64,000 bases of DNA from Isoetes taiwanensis (GCA_021234155.1 JAJEKV010000015.1:7777138-7841137), one strand, 5' to 3'; numbered from the stretch's first letter, positions 32,595 to 43,690 are shown. Notes: generated from the sequence alone by a model not told the origin. A program made the numbers and translations.

Positions 32595-33623
32595 CATGGC
32601 TGCCCCAAAATTTCCTACACTTCAAGCTTCTGCTCCCAGGGAACCGGCTCTTTTCGAGTCAGTATCCTTCTTGACGCCCACTTTCCGTGAAGCCCTTGTT
32701 GGCCCGAATCGTGAAGTCGCATGAGCCAAAAAGCTTTACGAATTTTTCAAATGGAACTTCCGGCTCCAAATCCGGACCGGTTAGGCGGTTCCTCGCTCAC
32801 ATCGTCAGCGGCCGCATGGATACACTACTACGATTGGTCGATGGCACCACCATTTTATTTGACCCGGCACCTAATTTCTGAGGTATTCCATATCCCTTTG
32901 CAAACCCCTTGTTTATCTTGGTCTGCCATCCAGGATCTAGATGTCACTAAGTTTGGTGCTCCTGCTTATCAAGCAAACGTGCATCGCCTGACCAATATTG
33001 ACAAGCCCCATGAAACTTTTGTTAAGTTTCTGTGGCGCAAGTTCCTTGGGTATTCTATCAAGAACACCCATATCAATAAGCCTTTCTATAATATGGTGAT
33101 CACTGCTACTCGCTCCAACCACCACATTGATTGGCCCCAATTGTTATTCTACCGTCTTCTCTAAGAAGTTGACCGTCTTCGGGCTACCCCTTCTATCTCT
33201 GAAGTTTCCGTGGGAGGCCATCTTCAAGCCCTCATCTGTCATTACTTTCCTCCCACACCTCCTCATTCTCATGATTCCACTCAGCGGTCCCTTCCTCAGA
33301 CTCACCAAGTCGGCACTTCCGCCCTTCTTCTTACGGTCATGTCAAATTCCGCACTCACATGTCTTTGTCTCCTCCTTCGCTCTGAGAATCAAAGCATTCG
33401 GTTCACATCACGTCTCACAAACATCGCAAACAAGGCCTTGGCGGGCTCCTCCACCACGGCACCCTCGTCGGCTTTTGTATGTCGATGTGTCGGGGGATGT
33501 TCAAAATTGCTTTGCTCTCAAGATACAAGAATCCCAAGAAGCTCTCATGAATGGGGTTTCAAAGCGGCCTGGAGGCCTCGGCGCGGTTTCTTTGTGACCT
33601 TCAAGCTGCTACCACGCAAGTGA
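32595..33623 (+). pseudogene. N-terminal part of the coiled-coil element protein
   Basis: The reading starts MAAPKFPTLQASAPREPALF at 32595. It shifts frame at about 32715 into a frame open from 32721 to 33623, broken by a single TAA at 33162. The peptide includes WIHYYDWSMAPPFYLTRHLI, VNIDK-like HRLTNIDKPHETFVKFLW and RSNHHIDWPQLLFYRLL, then EVDRLRATPSISEVSVGG. The layout (aromatic-rich globular domain, HIDWP motif) recalls the 'putative plant transposon protein' domain found next to plant retroelements, but I am not certain of the family. Confidence 0.45.
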
Positions 33624-33733
33624 ATACTCACGGAGACCCAGCTTCAAGACAAGCACGAGGCTCTTTACAGGCCCGTGAAGATCTCAAGGCTGCCCAACAT
33701 CAGATTACTACGCTTACCCGTCGGTAGGCTCAC

Positions 33734-34303
33734 TTGCGGACCACCCTTCGAGAATTGCCGGAGCAGGTCAAGGCAAAGAGACTCTCTTGGTTGACAAAGA
33801 AAAAAACATTGCCAAACCGGACCACGGCTGTATCTGAGCTCTCTCGGCATTACAACACTCAAGCTCAAGACCTTACAACGCGTGACGCTCAAATTGCCTC
33901 TTTGGAAGCTCAGCTTTCCACGCAAACCTCTCAGCTCACATCTCTCCAAGATCAGCTTACGGAGGCTCAGAAACAGAAAGTTCTTGATGACGCTGAGATT
34001 GCCAAGCTCCGACTCACTGTTCCTGGGCCATCCTCCTCCCATGTCACAACTTCTCATAAACGGGTCCGCGACCAGTCACGCCTTCTGTTAGACAAGGAGA
34101 ACCGGATCCGTGATCTCGAACAACGGCCTCTGGCCGAGGCTATTGATCTGGCTGATGAGGCTCGAGCCAAACTTGAAGGCTATGTTACCATTGCTCTCAA
34201 CCTGCGCTTTGTTGACTTCCCTATTCCTTCCGATTATCACGGATTATGTGGTTGCCCGCCGCCACCTCTTTCTTCGAAGTGGCATACGGTGATGGTCCGT
34301 TGA
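33734..34303 (+). pseudogene. Coiled-coil segment of the same protein
   Basis: Open for 189 codons. Residues ~35-100 show heptad spacing with many Gln, Leu and Ala (for example TTRDAQIASLEAQLSTQTSQ and LTSLQDQLTEAQKQK), followed by a basic stretch with HKRVRDQSRLLLDKENRIRD and EAIDLADEARAKLEG. A long coiled coil is the clearest property. It is out of frame with the parts before and after it by single-base shifts. Confidence 0.5.
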
Positions 34304-34718
34304 TGTTCCCCTGCGACCGCAGATTTTCTTGGATTTGGCCAGACCTCTCTCGTTGAAGACAAAGGTTTATTACATTGCCCTTTTAGTCTTTGATCTCATT
34401 CCTTTGTGACGATCCGGATATGATCACCTTGAGTTGTTCAGCCAATGGCGTACATTTTTCATGATTTCTATCTGGCTGATACACAGGACAAATTTCGAGA
34501 TGGGCCACATCAGAACTTTCAGGGTGATCCCACACTTCAATGGTTGCTTTTGGATAACAACCCTATAAATGCGATCATGATCGGACACATGCTCTTCATC
34601 AAGAGTACATGCCGGAGCTTCGCTCATCATTTGCCCTCTCGGCAAGCCGAGGGGCGGCCCGCAATAGATAAGGAAGTATCTGGGACATCCTGAGGATCTT
34701 CCCTTTGCACAAGTTTAT

Positions 34719-35533
34719 ATGCAACACCTCGCAGGTTACAATCAACTGCGTGCTCTTCTGGATAGCAAGACAGTCCCCACGGGTTGGGATAGCCCTCCGG
34801 TAAATTCTCAGCTCCCGCTTGCATGCGGGACCATTGGTGCAAAGCTCTTGATCCGGATCTTGTCCGTGAATTCAGGGAGCAGGCTCAGCAGCCCACGCCC
34901 ACGGGCATGGTCCCCTCTCCCTATGCTTCCCTGGGTGTCCCTCCCGCCCGGGTTCCTCACCTCGATTGGCGTCTCCCTTTTGGACCAAGGTCATGGATGG
35001 CCATCTTTGGATGGACTCACCGGATCTCGACGGATCTCCGGTGGGATCCCCGTTTTGTATGCCGCTCCAATTGGGAGGATGGTGCCACCCTTGATAACAC
35101 TACTAATTGGATCTATATTCCCAATGAGCGTGGTTGGCAACGCCCTGATGATGCTCTTCATGGTCTTGACACCTTCTTGCGAGAATCGCCACCTCACGGA
35201 TCCTTGATTCTGCCGTCAAGCGGGTTTTACGTCTTTGCTCTCAAATGCATCCTGGTCAGCTCTTTAAATCGGCGGCGTCCCATCTTTTACTGCAATCCGA
35301 ATGCCAGCGTCAGTGCCTTTGGTCTCCAGACCTGCCTTCTCATGGAGTGCCAGTTTGTTTCTTCTGAAGCCCATGCTGCCCTTGAAGACATGGTGCGCTC
35401 TCATTTTCTCATTGGCTCCCGATCCACGCCCTTGGGCTCAACACTCCTCCCGCTCTTCAAATCGCCCGGGATCTCATTGGCACTTACCATAATGGTGCCC
35501 GTCCTCACTCCCGTGAGGATCACTTTCAGGTGA
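34719..35533 (+). pseudogene. C-terminal part of the element protein, frameshifted
   Basis: The frame from 34823 to 35533 reads DPDLVREFREQAQQPTPTGM, VPHLDWRLPFGPRSWMAIFG and a tail with VSSEAHAALEDMVRSHFLIG. Trp- and Pro-rich, no known catalytic motif. It lies between the coiled coil and the polypurine tract, so it is the last coding part of the element. Confidence 0.35.
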
Positions 35534-35596
35534 TGGCTTCCCAGCCCTCCGGAGACACTCCCTCCTTTTCTTCACCGGGTGTCGTTTGGTGGGGAG

Positions 35597-36100
35597 TGTT
35601 AGTCTGTGCCTCTGGTACAAGACTATTCATGCATCTGACGGACCAAGTCAAGTCAAGGATCCTGAGGCGTGCACGGGTCGGGTCATCCAAGGCCCGAAAA
35701 AAGACCAAGCGGTGAACCACGCGGTCAAAGCACGGATTACGCTACCAAGAGGCGTCGCGACAAGTGATGACCGTCACCGCCCGTGTCGAGTGTCGGCGTG
35801 ATTCTAGGCACTTCAAGAGGCACCGCCAACATTCTCAGAATCAGGCCTCCTTCCGGGAGTCGCACCGAGATCGGTCGAGTGTCTATATTGGGCCAAAGGC
35901 CATTGTACTATATATATGAGTAGAGCTAGCACATGAGTTTTAGATGAGTTTTGAGTCTTGTCTCTCTTCAGTCTTCTCTCGATTGCGAGAGCTCATGTAT
36001 GTTCATCATTGATATCAAGGAAGCTTATCATTTTCCTCTCATTGTTCTCTTTTGTTCTGTTTTCTTCTTCTTGTTCTTTTCTTGCAAATCCCGCGTGACA
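35597..36100 (+). repeat. Probable 3' LTR of the coiled-coil element
   Basis: Begins TGTTAGTCTG after the polypurine tract and contains a TATA-like TATATATATGAG (35911-35922). It may end at CGTGACA (36100) or CTCACA (36140); without a second copy the end cannot be fixed. Confidence 0.45.
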
Positions 36101-36517
36101 TAGTCCCCCGGATTCTCCTGTTAGATCCAAGGGTCCTCACAGAGGGCTGTCTTGCAGGCGTTCCCGAACCCAGACCCCAAACAGTACACCAAGCATAAAA
36201 CAAAACATGCGCCTAATATACATGGTGGTGAATAATTTATTTTGAACAAAAATAGCATTCAAATGTTTGCATATATGCATAATGTTTTCTTTCTAAAATT
36301 ATAACAAGATTTGAACTGAAATGTATTTCGAAATGCTTAAGATAAACATAAAAGTTATATTTGGATATGTATCACATTTTCAGAAAAGCCTTTGCCTCTT
36401 TATGCTTATAGTACAAACATCATGTCAGTTGTTTGCATAATTAAAGCAAGACTATGTTTTGTTACTCCACGATGCCATGTTGAAGGAGACTTTGAAGTTC
36501 TGAATTGGCTCAATGAT

Positions 36518-36873
36518 TGTTAGTTTGAGTTCTTGGCATACACTCTACAGCAGCAGTCTATGACTGCCGGATGCTACAAAGCTGCCATGCTCATGATCAC
36601 AAAACAAGAAGAAGACAAAGAAAAATGTACAAAGAATGAAGGAAACGTGAGCTAATGAGGCTCTCCAAATTTGAGATAAAACCTGAGTACATCTGAAGAT
36701 GCTCCGGTCTAATATAGTGTAGACCGCAAATCAGAGCCGTACATCTAACTAAATCTAATCCCTACACTTATGTTAACCTAATCATGCCAAGTGTCAGTCT
36801 GCCACCACTGACACCTAACATGTGCATGCATCTAACATGTGCATGCACAATGTTAACCACTAGGTGGTTAACA
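36518..36873 (-). repeat. 3' LTR of the non-autonomous element
   Basis: On the plus strand it starts TGTTAGTTTGAG and ends TGGTTAACA. It contains AACATGTGCATGCA twice near its end and a GTTAACCACTAGGTGGTTAAC palindrome at the edge. Confidence 0.85.
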
Positions 36874-36896
36874 CTACCTCCCCCTAAAAGTTTTTA
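36874..36896 (-). other. Polypurine tract of the non-autonomous element
   Basis: On the minus strand TTTTAGGGGGAGGTAG directly precedes TGTTAACC of the LTR, which sets the orientation as minus. Confidence 0.75.
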
Positions 36897-37309
36897 GCAC
36901 GAAAACATGTACAGACTTTTATAAGACAAGTCCGACAAGTACAACATGGTGCCAAAAATTAGGGGTAAAAATGATGGTAATGGTTGGGTTGTGTCGCCGT
37001 AAAAGATCTTCATGAAGGAGTTGATGATGAAAAGGATCCGAAGGAATGTCGATGCAGAACATGGTTCATAGGAACTTTGGGGCAAAAAAACATAGAGACT
37101 ATTCCCTTATATCATGGAAAGTCAATTTTAATGAACAAGGCCCAAAATGCCACTTAAAAATATTTAAGGGGTAAGTATCAAATGATGTCCCCATGATAAG
37201 CCAAATGAGGCATGCAATGGGATTTTAACGTGAGCAAACATAAGGAGTATGGACGTGTCTTTAGAGAGGTCACGGCGTGGATTCCAAGATGAAAAGACCA
37301 ACAATAAAA

Positions 37310-37730
37310 AACGGGCATGAGCGTGACATGGTGTGAGCGTGAACAGGGGCGTGAGGATGAACGTGAGGAGCGTGGCGTGAGCATAAGGAACATGGCTTGA
37401 ACATGGTGTGAGCGTGGACTTATGAACGTGACCCGAGGGCAAGAGTCAGGAAGCGTGTCTGTGGGCGTGGTCGTAGGCAAGAGTCAGACTCAGGAAGCGT
37501 GGCCGTGGCCGTGACCCTAGCCCGTGAGCGTGGGCGTGAGCCTGGCCCTAGCCCGTCCGCGTGGGCGTGGCCGTGGGCCCTAGCCCGTGAGCATGGCGTG
37601 GAGCGTGGCTTTTTGAGTAGCGTGGGCGTGGGCGGTTATCAGCCAACAAAAATATTATGCCCAGGGGAGAATGCGTGGCCCCGTGAGCGTGAGAAAAAGT
37701 GGCCCACGGCGTGACCCGTGATCAGCCTGC
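37310..37730. repeat. G-rich low-complexity tract (GCGTGG/GCGTGA words)
   Basis: Degenerate short repeats of GCGTGR and CCCTAGCCCGTGAGC inside the non-autonomous element. Any open frame here is a by-product of the repeat. Confidence 0.8.
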
Positions 37731-39232
37731 ACAAATATAGCGTGAGGTGTGAACCCTAAGAAATCATCCTCCGTTGACAGCTATGGCGGTGCTGCTCCAT
37801 CCTTTTATGATGTGTTGGCGAGTTGGTTTTAGGCTGCCGCTGCCACAGAGGTTTTGCGCTGTTGGGAACAAGAGGGTTTGACAAAGCAATGTGCCTGAAG
37901 CTCGGAACTGCGGAATTTAAACTGCGAAATTTGCTGCAAGTTCATTTGATGGTCGGATATATCTTGAATGAATAATAGCATTGGATGGGATGCAGCTAGA
38001 AGAGATAATAGCATCTGTGCTTCTCTGGGTGTGTTGTCTGCGGGGGCTTGCGGGGATTGAGATCACAGAATCAAAAAAAATGTCTTATGTAGACTCTTCT
38101 TCTGCAAACAGTGCCGCACTCTGCTCCTGCTTAGAGGGTGGGGCATTCGATGGATGCTACAAACAAACAGGGCTCTTAATGGAGCGGTGGCAGAGACGGT
38201 GTGCTGGAAATAGAAAGATCGAACCCAGAATAGGTAATGCCAAGGAAGGCGGCCTGATTTCCGCTGCTTAATGTGAGAGCATTTGAAATGTGCTTCATGA
38301 ACCGCGGTACCATGAACTGGAAGATGAGCTGCTGAAACAGTGATGATGCCCAGACTGTGCCCCACAAAGATTTTCGAGTCAACTGATAAAAATATTTTCT
38401 TCTTTTACAGACTAAAGAGCCTGGAGAAATCCGACTGGAAGCGTGCTTGCTTGAAGACGGCTTAAAGACAGATAGTTGTTGCAGCCTGTATGTGCTTGAA
38501 CAGATGGATGGGGCCGAGCCAAAGTGCTGGCCCTCTTGAAAAAATTGAAGAAGTGAGACAAATTTGAGCCCGAATACTTGAAAAAAAACTTTCCCATCAC
38601 AGCTTGTGTTGTAAAAACAGAGCTTTGTCCACCATGAATAACAGAATTCTGCCAAAACTAGTTTTGCTACCGGAAAATATACCAATAAAGAACACAGATC
38701 TGTCCTAGAGATGAAGTTCTGGAAAGAACTCTGAGAAAACAGAGCTCAACTCACCCAAAAATGATGCGAAAAGACAAGAAGAGCCGTTGGGCCTCTTCCC
38801 ATCTTGCAGAGATTCAGAAAAACATGAAGAATAAGAGTACTCTTTGCTGTACAGAAACAGAGGCACAATTTTGCCATAATAGAAGATAATAACACGAATC
38901 AATGGGTTTTTCTGATAAGCTTTTTTTGCAAAAAGAGGAGTGCTGTCACCACTCCAGAAACCCTTGACTGTAAAACTGTGCTTGCTGCACCATGAAAAAC
39001 AGAGGTAAGAAAACTCTTCCATAACTAGACTAATTGCAAACGAAAGGATTTGACAAAGAGGCCTCCAGCCGGACCATTTCAACAACTGGTTGGGCCTAAT
39101 AAGGGAATTGAAAGGGTTAAGAATAATATACAAGGAGTATTCAAGAACTCATGATGATGAGAGCAGCAAGGACAACAGCAAAACATCAAGGCTGAAGAAA
39201 GTGATCACGAGCGAACCCGGCATATGCGCCAG

Positions 39233-39588
39233 TGTTAGTTTGAGTTATTGGCATACACTCTGCAGCAGCATTCTATGACTGCCGGATGCTACAAAGCTGC
39301 CATGCTCATGATCACAAAACAAGAAGAAGACAAAGAAAAATGTACAAAGAATGAAGGAAACGTGAGCTAATGAGGCTCTCCAAATTTGAGATAAAACCTG
39401 AGTACATCTGAAGAGGCTCCGGTCTAATATAGTGTAGACCGCAAATCAGAGCCGTACATCTAACTAAATCTAATCCCTACACTTATGTTAACCTAATCAT
39501 GCCAAGTGTCAGTCTGCCACCACTGACACCTAACATGTGCATGCACCTAACATGTGCATGCACAATGTTAACCACTAGGTGGTTAACA
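39233..39588 (-). repeat. 5' LTR of the non-autonomous element
   Basis: Same length as the other LTR. It is flanked on its inner side by the PBS-like sequence (plus strand ...CCCGGCATATGCGCCAG) and on its outer side by ATGAT. Confidence 0.85.
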
Positions 39589-40205
39589 ATGATATGGTAT
39601 GATGTATGAACCTTGCATCCATCTGGCAGATACATTGCATTATTTGCTCAATGATGTTTACTAGGTAATCATAACATGAAAACAGGCCTTGTTTCAGGTT
39701 TTGGAAGCTCAAATGAAACAGTGTTAAATAGAGGGCTTTTTACTCTGATTCTTGCATGCCTATTATTGCATGCCTTTTGAAATGGATAAGTCTTCATTCT
39801 AGATTTATTCAGACTTAATGTTCATGTTATCCAGTGCATAGTGGTCATGCAAACTTAAGTATCAATGTCCTTTAGCATTTTATGCATAAAAGGCCATAGA
39901 AGGAAAATTATTCTTACTGTCACCTTGGTCTTTCGTGGTCTATGTAATTTCTGCTTTAGAAACTTATGCCTAAGGGACTAAAGGAACATGAGTACGAACT
40001 TTGAATGCAAGTTCAATTTTTTGGATTGATAAGGCAATGGAGGGATTGACTGAAGCTGATGCTGACATAGGGAACTAGATTAGGCCGTGTTTTTTTTAGA
40101 CGCTTCAATTCGCTGGTTTAACTAGAGTTGTAGTGTCCTTTAGTCTCAAATCCTATTTTTGTGCATTCTATTTCTTCATTAGTATAAGAATACTGATCAT
40201 TACAG

Positions 40206-40267
40206 GATTACTGTGAGAAAAACAAAGTCATCATCATTGGAACAAAGAACCCACTGACTAGATATGC
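40206..40267 (+). pseudogene. Host exon in segment B, interrupted by a solo LTR
   Basis: Acceptor TTACAG, then an open frame reading DYCEKNKVIIIGTKNPLTRY, cut after TATGC by the inserted LTR. Beyond the LTR (41782 on) the exon would continue AMSKILICC and meet a stop. It is the paralogue of the exon at 29824. The insertion destroys it as an exon unless the LTR is spliced out. Confidence 0.5.
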
Positions 40268-41781
40268 TGTGATGTTCCAGTACGATATACGGTGTCAAGA
40301 CGTATACCATACTGCACCGTCATGCGTACACGCCATTCCAAGTGACGTGTACGCCGACGTGTAGCCAAGCAAGTGGCGCCCTAGGGGGCAACTTGCAAGG
40401 GTGCGCACACTTATTAATGTGCGCACTTTAGACCATTAACCATTAAGAGGCATGCCAAGGGTCATGGAAACCCTAACCCTAACTGCTAGCCTATGTAAGG
40501 CAACCAAACCCTAACTTTCCCTTTTTCGTCCACAATCCTTCCGAGCTCCGTTTCGCGCGCTTCACGAGTCAATCCCGACTCCCAAGATCTGCCTGAGCGC
40601 CCCAGCTTGTTAGACTTCCTTTCCGACCGCATCTCCAAGCAAGACAGCGACATGGAAGCATTCCGAGCAAGAGGAGCGAGCCAAGGACCAGGTATTTCGT
40701 CAATTCAATAGCCTAATCCGCCTTCCGGGCACAGAGTTAACACGTTTAGCTTATTGAATTGCCCATAGCAGCCACATAGAATCCTAGATAGCGAGCCCTA
40801 ACTAAAGAACATAACTTCTATGATGTAGATTAGATATTATTCTTTAGTTCTTTGATGATATGGATGTATGGACGACCTCTGTGAACTCATTGTATTGGGA
40901 AGGGGGGTAGAGACCAACAGCCTAGTAGTTGATGCTCCTAGCTAGTCCCTTTAGTGCACTACTAGTATTCGGCCTGTGCATAAGAACCAAACCTGGTTGT
41001 GAGTGGCGGGACTAGACTGGCTTACAAGGAAGCTCATGTCCTGATTCACGAACTGTCCCTCTGGTAGTACGGCCTATCGGGGACTTCAGCGCACTAGATC
41101 TAATGCACTGCCACTGCGTGCGGGCTGTTGCATGGGTTCGACACTCTTGGGGTGGTGTACAGCTTCCATGGAGTTCAGTCGAGTAAGGGCAGTGGCCCTC
41201 TAGTCGCCTTGAGTCAGCATGCTAGCTTCTGGTGGGAGCAATCCCTACCTGCCCCATCGGAACTGGGGAGATGCAACCCAGGAATAGCCCCTTTGGCTAT
41301 GCATCCGGCGGGCTACAGTCCAGTTCCAAGACTTATCAACCTACTCTGCAAAGTGTGCACAGGAGGGGCGGATGGAGCGGACTACCCAACTGCCATGTTT
41401 CTTTGCCAGCCAACTCCACTGTTATTGCACTCTGTCTGCTTGACCTCTGGAGACCCAAGCTTGTCAGTCCAACCCTGTGTCTGAGCCAGGGTAGAATTCC
41501 CTTATGTGATGTACTGATCCTTGTCTATGCAGATATGTGGTGAGCCACCCCTCGTGGTGGTCATATGTTATTGATGTATGTACTACTGACATGTATATTG
41601 CGCTTCCGTAGCTAGGTAGGCCCTGAGGGAGACATGGTAAATGACCCCTTCATTCTTCCCACTGGAACATTCCAAGGTTGCAGTGTTACGTGGAGGGCCC
41701 TATATTAGCATGGAGCTGGTATGGGGGATGAACTCCTGTTTGTATACGGTGGTGCACCGTATATGAGTAGGGGACGTCACA
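40268..41781. mobile_element. Solo LTR (or TIR element), 1514 bp, with TATGC duplication
   Basis: Begins TGTGATGTTCC and ends GGGGACGTCACA, flanked by TATGC at 40263-40267 and 41782-41786. TG...CA ends and a 5-bp duplication fit a solo LTR. The ends also form an unusually long imperfect inverted repeat (19 of 27 positions, including a shared ATATACGGTG block). No transposase frame is present. Near the right end, GTATACGGTG and CACCGTATAT form a hairpin (41743-41765). Confidence 0.7.
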
Positions 41782-41859
41782 TATGCTATGAGCAAGATAC
41801 TGATCTGCTGCTAGCGTATCAGCTGATAAGAAGTTTTTTTCAATCCTTTGTCCTGCAAG

Positions 41860-42076
41860 GAAAAGAAAAGGGTGGGCAAAGCATTGTGACAAAAAACACA
41901 GCTCTGCAGCTACGGATCATTCATGAACCTTGGCAGATTGTGCAAATACGTCAGATTTTTCAGAATTCCAAGCAAGCGCGTTCAATAGTCCTTATAAATC
42001 TGCGGTCGATAAGCCGAATTTTTGCAGAACCTTCATATAACTGTAAAGTTGAGCTGCACAGTGAATGGACAATTGG
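41860..42076 (+). CDS. Possible host exon, unknown protein
   Basis: Open frame ending at a good donor, ATTGG|GTAAG (42076/42077). It includes TALQLRIIHEPWQIVQIRQI, FQNSKQARSIVLINLRS and NCKVELHSEWTIG. It reads like real protein and lies downstream of the interrupted exon of segment B on the same strand, so it may be a later exon of the same gene. The acceptor was not located with confidence. The family is not recognised. Confidence 0.4.
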
Positions 42077-42289
42077 GTAAGAAGAACCTTTTGTTCATGT
42101 ATCTTACCATTGATTGAAAGGTCTTGGGTCAGATGATGCAAACAGATTAAAAGGGAAAGGAATTTGGGTTACCCAATGCTACGGAAACGATTAAATTATG
42201 TGTGAGATGCGGTAGCAGGAGAGCTTCTCTACATAAAGCTGATAAATAAACAAAAGAAACTAACACGTTACAAAAGATTCTTAACACGT

Positions 42290-42356
42290 TACCTGGGTGT
42301 AGGGAAGAGGCCAAGGGAGATGCAGAATCCAAGGGTACCTTCCCTACACCCAGGTA
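42290..42356. repeat. Snapback inverted repeat at the L1 5' end
   Basis: TACCTGGGTGTAGGGAAG at 42290-42307 is the exact reverse complement of 42339-42356, with 31 bp between. It lies at the 5' junction of the truncated L1. Confidence 0.95.
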
Positions 42357-43027
42357 CTCAGCGCCGATGGATTGCTGCAGGGGTAACTTCCATCTGTGAC
42401 TGGTATTGGGAGGGTCGTCTGGCGCCGTGGGAGTTTTTTAGGGAAAGATTTGGCCTTCGGTGGTGGGACATACGGACTTGGGCCAGAATTGCTAATGCTA
42501 TTCCATTGCAGTTGTCTTCTCAAGTCAATCGTGTTTGGAAGTCGCATAGTGGACTTGATGCATCTCAGTTTGTAGCATCGGCTTATGGGTTTCTAGCGCT
42601 TCAGGACACGTTGCCGCCTTCGGATAAGTGGTCGCTTAAGCTTCCAGGGAGTAAGTGCCCCACCATGTGGAAGTGGGCGTGGAATACATTGCCTCCTCCT
42701 AAAATCCGTACCCTTTTGTGGCAGATCTTGCACCGTAGCCTCAGGGTGAATGTCCGAGTCCACAGGTTCAAGCCTCAGGTCGCGGAAACATGCCCTTTAT
42801 GTGGGAGGCGACGAGAGACCATTGAGCACTGCATTGTCCTATGCACAGAGGTAGGGGCAGCTTGGTCCTGGGTGAGAGCCCTCTTTGGGTCTTCCTTGTG
42901 CAGTCAGAAGATTCTTTTGGGAGTCTTTCCTAGCAGTTGGGCAGTGGCCAAGCGGCAGGCGTTTCATTTATGCAGAGCTTGGATTTTGTGGCTGATTTGG
43001 AAAAGGCGGAGAGCGAAGATCTTTTAG
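42320..43027 (+). pseudogene. L1 reverse-transcriptase zinc-binding domain (zf-RVT)
   Basis: 235-codon frame. The core reads PPKIRTLLWQILHRSLRVN, then RVHRFKPQVAETCPLCGRRR, then ETIEHCIVLCTEVGAAWSWV. The Trp-rich helix followed by CxxC...H..C (CPLC near 42790, HC..C near 42826) is the zf-RVT module at the C-terminus of plant L1 ORF2. It normally follows the reverse transcriptase, which is absent here. The first ~15 codons arise from the snapback repeat and are not native. The frame ends at 43027, about where L1 ORF2 normally ends. Confidence 0.85.
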
Positions 43028-43266
43028 AATGTGGTGCTTAGCCCTTTTCGGTTGGTTCCGATCTTGAGGCATAAGTTATGGCAGGCTTACCAAGTCTCAA
43101 GCTTGTCTGGCACAGTTAAGCGGGAAATTTGGTCGACATTCCTACAGATTGTGGATCATGATGGGCACTTCATTTCTTAGCTTCACACTTATCATTGTAC
43201 TTGATCGTATTCTAGTGGTTTAATATATTCTTATATTCTTCAAAAAAAAAAAAAGATTCTTAGCAC

Positions 43267-43690
43267 ACATTTTAAATTCAATTCAATTGAATAATTCTAA
43301 GAGTTTGTAGTGCATGTGGATTTACTTTCAAACTAAAGTCTTTCAAATTATAAATGATGTGATATGCTCTGCTATCATTTAATATACTAATCCCCTTTCA
43401 AGGCAATGAACGCATTTGCTCATTGACAATTATTTTTTATTCAGTGGCATTTCAATGATGTTTTCTAAAAAGACATGAAATTCATATCAATGGGGAAATG
43501 TCAATAAGCCATAACAATGTTTGAAATGCTAAGCAATCTAAATCATGCAATACAAAATAATTAGAAAACCCAAATCAACCATCAAGTCCAGTAGTTTTCA
43601 ACTTCATAGCCAAATGAATCCAACTTACATAACTTAATAGAAAGGAATGTCTTTACACAAATTCTTTACTATTAAGCCTTGCATTTTACG
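43267..43690. other. AT-rich non-coding DNA
   Basis: No open frame or repeat recognised. Confidence 0.5.

Larger units (their letters stand above)
32595..36100 (+). mobile_element. Broken LTR element encoding an unrecognised coiled-coil protein
   Basis: About 3 kb of frameshifted coding DNA on the plus strand runs into a purine-rich tract (TTTGGTGGGGAG, 35585-35596) followed by TGTTAGTCTG. A ~500 bp region with a TATATATATGAG box and a C/T-rich end follows, as in a 3' LTR. No matching 5' LTR lies in the window. No RT or integrase was found. It most resembles non-autonomous or accessory-ORF LTR elements of plants. Confidence 0.5.
36518..39588 (-). mobile_element. Non-autonomous LTR retrotransposon (3.07 kb), complete
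   Basis: Two 356-bp LTRs (36518-36873 and 39233-39588) differ at about five positions. The target duplication ATGAT lies at 36513-36517 and 39589-39593. On the minus strand the element reads LTR (TGTTAACC...CTAACA), PBS-like CTGGCGCATATGCCGGGTTCG at 39232 downwards, 2.36 kb interior, polypurine tract and LTR. The interior encodes no gag, protease, RT or integrase that I can recognise; minus frames at 38176-38685 and 38705-39133 have no known motif. It must depend on enzymes from another element. Confidence 0.85.
36290..42076 (+). repeat. Segment B of the duplicated host region, split by insertions
   Basis: Partner of segment A. Pieces 36300-36517, 39589-40267 and 41782-42076 are host-like. 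Between them lie a non-autonomous LTR element and a solo LTR, each with a 5-bp target duplication. It serves as the empty-site reference for the LINE copy 1 and copia insertions in segment A. Confidence 0.7.
42272..43266 (+). mobile_element. 5'-truncated L1-type LINE with poly-A and target duplication
   Basis: Target duplication AAAAGATTCTTAACAC (42272-42287) and AAAAGATTCTTAGCAC (43251-43266), one mismatch. The poly-A run (42 bp after the last recognisable 3' UTR word) sits at 43242-43254 just before the right copy. The body is about 960 bp and carries only the C-terminal domain. An 18-bp perfect inverted repeat marks its 5' end. Confidence 0.9.

Noticed and set aside
37164-37480. Overlapping minus-strand frames rich in Pro/Ser/Leu/His
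   Set aside because: By-product of the GCGTGR low-complexity tract.
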